Part shown: piece after piece, positions 58,323 to 64,000 of the stretch
How the letters are laid out: each line of letters opens with the position of its first letter
Position numbering within the stretch: position 1 is the stretch's first letter
Assembly (NCBI RefSeq): GCF_035222275.1
Contig: NC_085885.1
Span: forward strand, 1,736,001 to 1,800,000
Direction of reading: 5' to 3'
Source: Podospora bellae-mahoneyi
Lineage: Eukaryota > Ascomycota > Sordariomycetes > Sordariales > Podosporaceae
DNA length: 64,000 bases
Notes under the pieces: generated by a model
What the model was told of the DNA's origin: nothing
Seen by the model: the letters and a program-made list of their open reading frames with translations, nothing else
Database searches by the model: none
Program-made: the position numbers and the translations under genes

Positions 58323-59459
58323 ATGCAGCTTCCCAAAGTCCTGACAGCAATCTTCTACTTCTTCCTCAAAGTCCAGGCCATCCTCCTTCCCGTCCCTCAC
58401 ACGCCCTACCTCGCCAAATGGACAACCTCAGAACTCATCAACCATGGGTTCCCAGACCCATTCAACACATCCCACACCCGCCGAATCATGATCTCGCGCT
58501 ACACCCCAGTTCGAAAAGGAGACTGTCTTGAAACCTGCCGGCTTCCTTACATGCCTGAATTCATCGCCTCGGTAGAGGATGAGATCTTCCAGGCCGACAT
58601 GGGCGACACACCCTGGCCACGAGGCGTGCTTGCTTCGCTAAAGGTGGAGATGTGCTGCAAGGGGAGACGACGTGACCATCACGACAAACCACGCCCGCTT
58701 CTTCTCCTCGGTCCCGGCCTCAACACAACACGGTATTGGTACTCGGGCATGGGGCAGAGTCTCGCTGGGATGGGCTTTGAAGTCGTGGTGATGGACCACC
58801 CTTACGAGACGGACGTGGTGCAATACCCTGATGGTACCGTCATTTACGGAGGACGGGTTCCTGCGGATGCGGAAGCTGTGGAGGAGTTGAGGTTTGCGTT
58901 GGAGGTTAGGGCGAAGGATGCGACTCTTGTTCTTGACTGGCTCAAGGTTCCTAAATCAGCCAAGGTTGGCTTTGTGGGGAGTTCGTTTGGTGGACCGGCT
59001 GCTGCTGTGGCGATGAGGCGGGATGGGAGGATTGCTGCGGGGGTTAATCTTGATGGGGGTATGTTTGGTGCTGGGGTTGCTGAGGGTGGGGCGGTGAGGC
59101 CGTTTTTGATTTTCGGGGCAGATGGGCATAATACTACAACTGATGAGACTTGGGGACGGTTTTGGGATGCTACTGCGGAGAGGAGGCCTGGGTTGTGGAT
59201 GAAGGAGTTGGGTGTGGTTAATGCGACGCATAGGACGTTTTTGGACTTTTCGTTGGTTGGGGAGGTTAGTGAGGAGTTGAGGAGGGTTGGGTTCGGAGGT
59301 GTGGTTAGTGGAGTTTGGGCGATGGGGATGATGACGGAGTATTTGACGGATTTTTTTCGGTTTGCGTTGATGGGGAAGGGGGAGGGGTTGCTTGCTGGGG
59401 AGAGTGGGAGGTTTCCTGAGGTGAAGTTTTTGAGATCGCAGGGGACACAACCAGTGTAA
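58323..59459 (+). CDS. secreted PAF-acetylhydrolase-like serine esterase
   Basis: A single exon of 378 codons plus stop. The first ~20 residues (MQLPKVLTAIFYFFLKVQAI) are a signal peptide. The catalytic core is typical of the platelet-activating-factor acetylhydrolase group of the alpha/beta hydrolase fold. It shows LLLGPGLN near the oxyanion strand, the nucleophile elbow GFVGSSFGG, the acid in NLDGGMFG and the His in NATHRTFLDFS. It would hydrolyse esters outside the cell; the natural substrate is not known. Codon use is more G/T-rich in the second half than in the first, without a break. No interruption is seen. Confidence 0.85.
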   Translation: MQLPKVLTAIFYFFLKVQAILLPVPHTPYLAKWTTSELINHGFPDPFNTSHTRRIMISRYTPVRKGDCLETCRLPYMPEFIASVEDEIFQADMGDTPWPRGVLASLKVEMCCKGRRRDHHDKPRPLLLLGPGLNTTRYWYSGMGQSLAGMGFEVVVMDHPYETDVVQYPDGTVIYGGRVPADAEAVEELRFALEVRAKDATLVLDWLKVPKSAKVGFVGSSFGGPAAAVAMRRDGRIAAGVNLDGGMFGAGVAEGGAVRPFLIFGADGHNTTTDETWGRFWDATAERRPGLWMKELGVVNATHRTFLDFSLVGEVSEELRRVGFGGVVSGVWAMGMMTEYLTDFFRFALMGKGEGLLAGESGRFPEVKFLRSQGTQPV

Positions 59460-59792
59460 TATGATCAATTTTTACTCTACCAATGTTCAAAGGAGCACGT
59501 TAGGAATAGTTACACAGACCAATAAACCTAGGTACTCGACGAAGGCTTGCTGAACCTCCGACCTCCGCTCAGTCTCCTGCCAGCCATTTACATCAGCGCA
59601 TGTGTTACACAACCCCAATATCGCACGGCAATCACTTTCTTGTCATACCAAGCAGGTCACGTTGCGCTGTCATGTAATGTTCAAGCTCACCGCCTACCTA
59701 TTAATTCGTCGGGCGTCATTGGGCTTCATCAAAAGTCTCCCACTCAACAACCAACATCTCAAAGGACCGAAACTAAGACGATACAAAAAAAT
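59460..59792. other. intergenic region
   Basis: No gene is seen. It is the upstream side of the DUF7587-like relic. Confidence 0.4.
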
Positions 59793-60435
59793 ATGGAGCT
59801 ACACCGCTGTCTATCGCTTCCCGATTTCCTCTATCGGGTCCAATACGTAGGGACTAGAACCGAAGAAGACTCGAATGGTGGACTCATGGCTCAGCACCGT
59901 GTACCCTGCATGGGCTTTGGACGATAAGAACTTCAAATAAGCAGTCTACAACCAATTCGACTGGCATTATAAAGGCCGCACTCCCTTTATTTCCTGCTTT
60001 TCAGACAAAGACTTCCCCCATCAAGTGGGCCTGTAAAATCATGAGATCTTCACGGATATGTTCACAGAAAACGGAGTGGACCCTTTTTACTCTCGACACC
60101 CGGCTTCTTTCGCACTCTGTCTATGTTTAAAAACTGAGCAGATTCATCGACTGTATGGATATTCGGACTCCTGGTAGGGCGGAGGAAGTTTACAAACCAG
60201 AGGCCTATATCTCTTTACATAGCATTCCTTCTGACGTAATTGTTGAGGCAGAGAAATGGAATGAATCCTCGCGGAGCATCAAAATCCCCTCTATAGGTAA
60301 GTATCTTGCCCTTAAATAGAGGCATCTAAATGTGGTCGCTAACCCATCCGTTACTTTACAGCGCCATCATGTCGTCCAAGCAACACCAATATGGTCGAAT
60401 ATCGGGATGATCAGATAGCAAAGGATCCTGAGTAG
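59793..60435 (+). pseudogene. DUF7587-like protein, second copy, decayed
   Basis: It starts MELHRCLSLPDFLYRVQYVG, like the family copy at 46849. Further parts match it in order: AVYNQFDWHYKGRTPFISCF, WTLFTLDTRLL and YISLHSIPSDVIV. An intron with donor GTAAGT (60297-60361) sits at the matching place, and the last exon ends at 60435. The copy is broken at about three places: one frame change near 59895 and stops near 59938 and 60131. The stop near 59938 is TAA where Gln (CAA) would fit. Confidence 0.55.
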
Positions 60436-61272
60436 ATGGAGAAGCATACTAGACTTTTCGAATCGTTGTCGAGATCTCTGACGTCTCTCTCTCTCTTGAA
60501 CTACGCAAAACGGCACATTCTCTTTCATCATCTTCAATGGACTTCATTTGATGGATATGGAGAAGCGGCCCTCGCTCCCGAACGCCATGACCATGGTTGC
60601 CGAAGTTCTTGATTCTTGGGGCTCTGTGTTGGGTGTTGTTACCAAGGATAACAACAAGAAGACATGGGGGGAAATTCTCGAGGAAGTGACACAAGGTCTG
60701 GAGCCCGTTGTTCCGAGGTTAGACGAAGCAAGGCTTTGTTGTGGAGTATCTGGGGAGCCTGTGAATCTTACCCTTGGCATGGGGAGGGGGGGGAGGAGGA
60801 GGGCTTTCTTTGGAAACACATGATGCGTGAGTCTCAGATATACATCGGAGACTGTGAAAGATATGGGAGTTCACCGAGACAGGGACTCATCACTTTCACT
60901 TGTATGTAATCCGCAATACTTTCAGCTCAGCGTCTCTTTTTTGATGTATCATTTTCCTAATCGAAGCTTAATTTGATAGAGCTGCGGTCAATGTTGTCAG
61001 AAACACGAATGGTGGCCAGCGTCGAGTCCAGTTTGGATTAGATCCTTGTGATCAACAGTGACGGGATCATCAGGAGACCGCTCTACTTAAATTCGGAACT
61101 CATGCAAGTACAGGTACTCGGTTACGGGCTCAACACGAAATACGGACTCGAGACTAACTTACGGCGCAGTAGATGCAGGCGATGTCCGCCTATGTAGGTG
61201 CATATCCCGAGCTTGGGGCTGATGTCAATACCTGTAGTTTGTCATGCTGAGATCTGCTTCTGACTAGGTAGG
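60436..61272. other. intergenic region, no gene seen
   Basis: An open plus frame at 60548-60823 has no recognisable domain. The right end holds TAGGTAGGTAGG repeats leading to the transposon. Confidence 0.4.
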
Positions 61273-61274
61273 TA

Positions 61275-61304
61275 GGTTGGATGACCAGAAAATGGCCCAC
61301 CCAC
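61275..61304 (+). repeat. left terminal inverted repeat of the Fot1-like element
   Basis: Exact reverse complement of 63190-63219, with a further partly matching stretch inward (CCACAGAGGTGG against CCACGGACATGG). Confidence 0.9.
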
Positions 61305-61462
61305 AGAGGTGGCCCACATTGGCTTGAACTTACCAGTGCCATTTTCCACACTAAACCCTCAACAACCCTGGACCTCCGAAAGCCCCCCCCAACTTTATAT
61401 TCCACCCCCAGAGGTCAAAAATGGACCATTTCTTTTTCTTTTTTTTGCTCCAGGTACCCATC

Positions 61463-63065
61463 AATGGCCAAATATACCGAGGAAGATATCGCAGATGCCG
61501 AACAAGACATTCTTGCTGGTATGAGCCAGCGCAAAGCGTCCGACAAGCACGGGGTTCCACGTTCTACACTGAGGCACCGCATCTTAGGAACCCAGGTTTG
61601 CAAACAGGCCCATTAAAATCAACAGCGGCTTACTCAGGGCCAGGAAGACCTCATCGTTCAATGGATCCTTCGTCAGGAAAGCCTTGGCTACGCTCCCACC
61701 CACGCCAACGTACGAGCTCTGGCGGCCAGTATACTGGCTGAACAAGGCGATATCTACTCCATTAGGAAGCACTAGGTTACCCGCTTTATTGGCCGTCATC
61801 CCAGTATCAAAACGAAGGTGGGAAAGAAGATTGACTACGCTAGAGTCAACGAAGCTACTCCGGAGAATATCAATAAGTTCTTTGACCTATATTTTACCGT
61901 TGACTAGATTAAGCCTAAGAATAGGTATAACCATAATGAAGTAGGAATAATGGAAGGTTAAGGAGAGAACGGCTTAGTTATAGGGTCTTCAATAAGGGAT
62001 AAAAAGTCTATATACGTTAAATAGAATGGAAGAAGGACCTAGATTACTATATTGGAGTGTATTTCCCAGGATGGGAGAGCCCTCCCCCCCGGGGTAATCT
62101 TCAAAGGCTAAGACCTTTAAAAGCAATAGTTTAAGGACCAATTCGATAAGGACTGGTATATGGCCGTATTATCGAACGGTTGGACCAGCAACGACCTTAC
62201 CGTAGGATAGCTTAAAGAGGTCTTTATCCCAAGGACTTAACCAAAGAACCTATCAGAACCACGTCTTCTTATTTGTAATGGCCATAGCTCACATACCACT
62301 AACGACTTCATGATCCGGTACTACAGGAGCAATATTTACCTTCTTTTCCTGCCCCCCCACTACTCTCACGTCCTTCAACCCCTTAATATTAGCTACTTTT
62401 CCAATGTAAAGAAGGCGTATAAGAGGCTTATAGCTATAAACGACGCCCTCACCAACTGTACGCCTAACGGCAAAGTCGACTTAGTCCGGCTGTATGACCT
62501 TACCCGCAAGCAGGGCTTTAGGAAAAAAAATATTGCCGGCGGCTAGCGTGGGACAGGATTATAGCCCATACGTAGGCGCAAACCGCTCTCTTCAAGCCAG
62601 GTGGTAGTCCCTATGGTGCCGTTGGATCTCTCTTCAAAAACACCTACTTTCCATACCGTGGAGGACTCCCAGGTGGCCAAGGAGGTCAGGGACCTACTTA
62701 AGAACCATACGCCGGCCGGAAAACGGTTTGCAGTAAGGACTCTCACCAGTACTATACTTACACTGAGATCTGAGGCATCCATCCATAAAGCTGATGCGGC
62801 AAGGCACCAACAAAACGCCCACAAAGCCCAGGACGCAAAGAAGAGGCGCAAGTTGAATAGAGAAGATTCGAATTCCAAGTTTGTAAGGCTTTGTGACCTG
62901 GAAGAGGCTCGTATTGAAGGGAGGGTGGTGGAGGAAGAAGTGGTGCCCAAGGAGGATGTGGAGCAGCCGGAGCCAGCCGAGCCTGTGCGGCGTAGCACAC
63001 GTTATCGGGTTCAAACCCGGCGTAAGAGGGAAGCAGATGCAATGTCTGACTCTGACAGTGGTTGA
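61463..63065 (+). pseudogene. pogo-type transposase, mutated
   Basis: It begins MAKYTEEDIADAEQDILAGM, followed by the helix-turn-helix QRKASDKHGVPRSTLRHRI (psq/CENP-B type DNA-binding domain). The DDE catalytic region is recognisable further on, with LLICNGHSSHTTNDFM and LPPHYSHVLQPLNISYFS. A charged C-terminal tail runs to the TGA at 63065. Between these the frame is crossed by more than eight stops, mostly TAG and TAA, and at least one frame change (near 61610). The stops and TA richness look like RIP, which turns CA to TA. No active transposase can be made. Confidence 0.8.
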
Positions 63066-63189
63066 GCTACATTTTGGTATAACTTCCGTAGAAATTGACC
63101 CAATATTGGTCTTGTTGTGGGGAGTGTAAGCATTCAGGGGTAATCTCATTAAGGTTGTGTGGCTGGTGTGGGGGTGGTGGTCCATGTCC

Positions 63190-63219
63190 GTGGGTGGGCC
63201 ATTTTCTGGTCATCCAACC
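63190..63219 (-). repeat. right terminal inverted repeat of the Fot1-like element
   Basis: Exact reverse complement of 61275-61304. It is followed by the TA target site. Confidence 0.9.
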
Positions 63220-63221
63220 TA

Positions 63222-64000
63222 CCTCATCCAGCCCGCTTGCATCCTCCATTTTAGGGTATGTCAATTTTCACATCGGCCCCCAGTAAGGGTCTTTTTTGGC
63301 CTGTTCATATATGTCCCCTCTTCCTCTTTCGAACGTTGCCGGCACATACTCTGTCAAACGTCTGATGGATGATGATAGCTCGCCTTGTTCTCAAATTCGC
63401 TGTGTAAGGGGGGTGTGAGTTCAGAGAGCGACATTGCAACATTCTCCACTGTCATGGCAACATCCATTGACCATGGCCATGTAATGAGCTCCCCTGGAGA
63501 TATAGCTTGCAACTGTCTTAGCGGGTGCAACCTTACAAGGAATACTTCGCGTCGTGGGTGCAAGTCCCTGAAATGCCCCACAGACGGTTTATGTTTGATG
63601 TAACGGTCCGCTGCAAAGATGGCTACTCAAAACATGGATCGCGGTGCAGTTGGTTGCACAAGTTCTTCAGCGTCTGCACCATGCATGAGTGGATCGGTAG
63701 TGTCAAACAACCAACTGAATTCCGGATTAGATCCGGTGGCTTGGTGCTGGGAATAGCAGGCTGGATATTCTGCCGGGTCGAACGCATACAGGGTCACCCG
63801 ACGTCGTTGGCGTTATAATTGATTATAGCGGAGCCACCAACGCATGGTTCTTTTCGCGACTGTAGGATTACAATGTAAATAGTTGCATCCTTCGACCATG
63901 TAGCTAGTTGTGATGGAGATGCTGCTTGCTAGCGCTGGCGAGTTTGAAGAACCTTGCCAGTAACAGTTGGTGATAAGTTTTTGATCCCGCTATAGTCTAT
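63222..64000. other. right edge, no gene established
   Basis: A minus-strand stretch at about 63630-63800 reads like protein (for example FDPAEYPACYSQHQATG), but it is under 60 codons and has no start. It may be the end of a gene that continues past the window, or a relic. Nothing else is recognised. Confidence 0.35.

Larger units (their letters stand above)
61275..63219 (+). mobile_element. Fot1/pogo-type DNA transposon (Tc1-mariner superfamily), inactive
   Basis: A 1945-bp element with perfect inverted ends of 30 bp beginning GGTTGGATGACCAG, bounded on both sides by TA (61273-61274 and 63220-63221), the target site of this superfamily. Outside the TA the match goes on for another few bases. 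Length is close to Fot1 (about 1.9 kb). The inside codes for a transposase relic (see next entry). The middle (about 61900-62550) is rich in TA and AT compared with the ends. Confidence 0.85.

Noticed and set aside
60548-60823. 91-codon open plus frame near the transposon
   Set aside because: No recognisable domain, and the minus strand is equally open here.

Overview
The window is nuclear DNA of a filamentous ascomycete, most likely a member of the Sordariales (Podospora/Chaetomium/Neurospora side). The support is short GT-AG introns of about 50-100 nt with CTGAC/CTAAC-type branch sites, fungal families (LIM-RhoGAP, DUF2415 WD protein, HET, NACHT, PPR), a solitary Neurospora-type 5S rRNA gene, and a Fot1/pogo element with mutations of the RIP type. 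The genus is inferred, not proven.

The left part (about 1-28.4 kb) is mostly conserved and almost all intact. In order it holds a LIM/RhoGAP protein (+), a DUF2415 WD-like protein (-), mitochondrial Hsp70 (+), a membrane-anchored multicopper oxidase with a premature stop (-), SRP68 (-), a large mitochondrial PPR protein that may be Cya5/Pet309-like (+), an RBM26/27-like PWI/CCCH/RRM RNA-binding protein (+), a single 5S rRNA gene (+) and a proteinase-K-like secreted protease (+). SRP68 and the PPR gene are divergent, as are the DUF2415 gene and Hsp70.

The right part (about 28.8-64 kb) is accessory and decaying. It has a NACHT-ankyrin NLR relic, a HET-ankyrin gene and a second HET gene (the gene types used in fungal non-self recognition), several small secreted proteins, a tyrosinase, an Alt a 1-like protein, an integral membrane protein, a PAF-acetylhydrolase-like enzyme, an F-box relic, two copies of a DUF7587-like family, a possible hAT-type MITE and a Fot1/pogo transposon. 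Long stretches between them hold nothing I can identify.

The most striking pattern is that many accessory genes, and the oxidase on the conserved side, are interrupted while the rest of the reading frame and splice sites stay good. Three stops lie exactly where a tryptophan is expected: TGA in the oxidase before the last copper motif, TGA in the HET-ankyrin gene, and TAG in a small secreted protein. Two TAA stops (second HET gene, DUF7587-like gene) would fit CAA to TAA changes. RIP, ordinary decay, stop readthrough and, for TAG, sexual-stage A-to-I mRNA editing are the competing explanations. Exon coordinates were worked out by hand from reading frame and splice consensus; summed exon lengths were checked to be whole codons.
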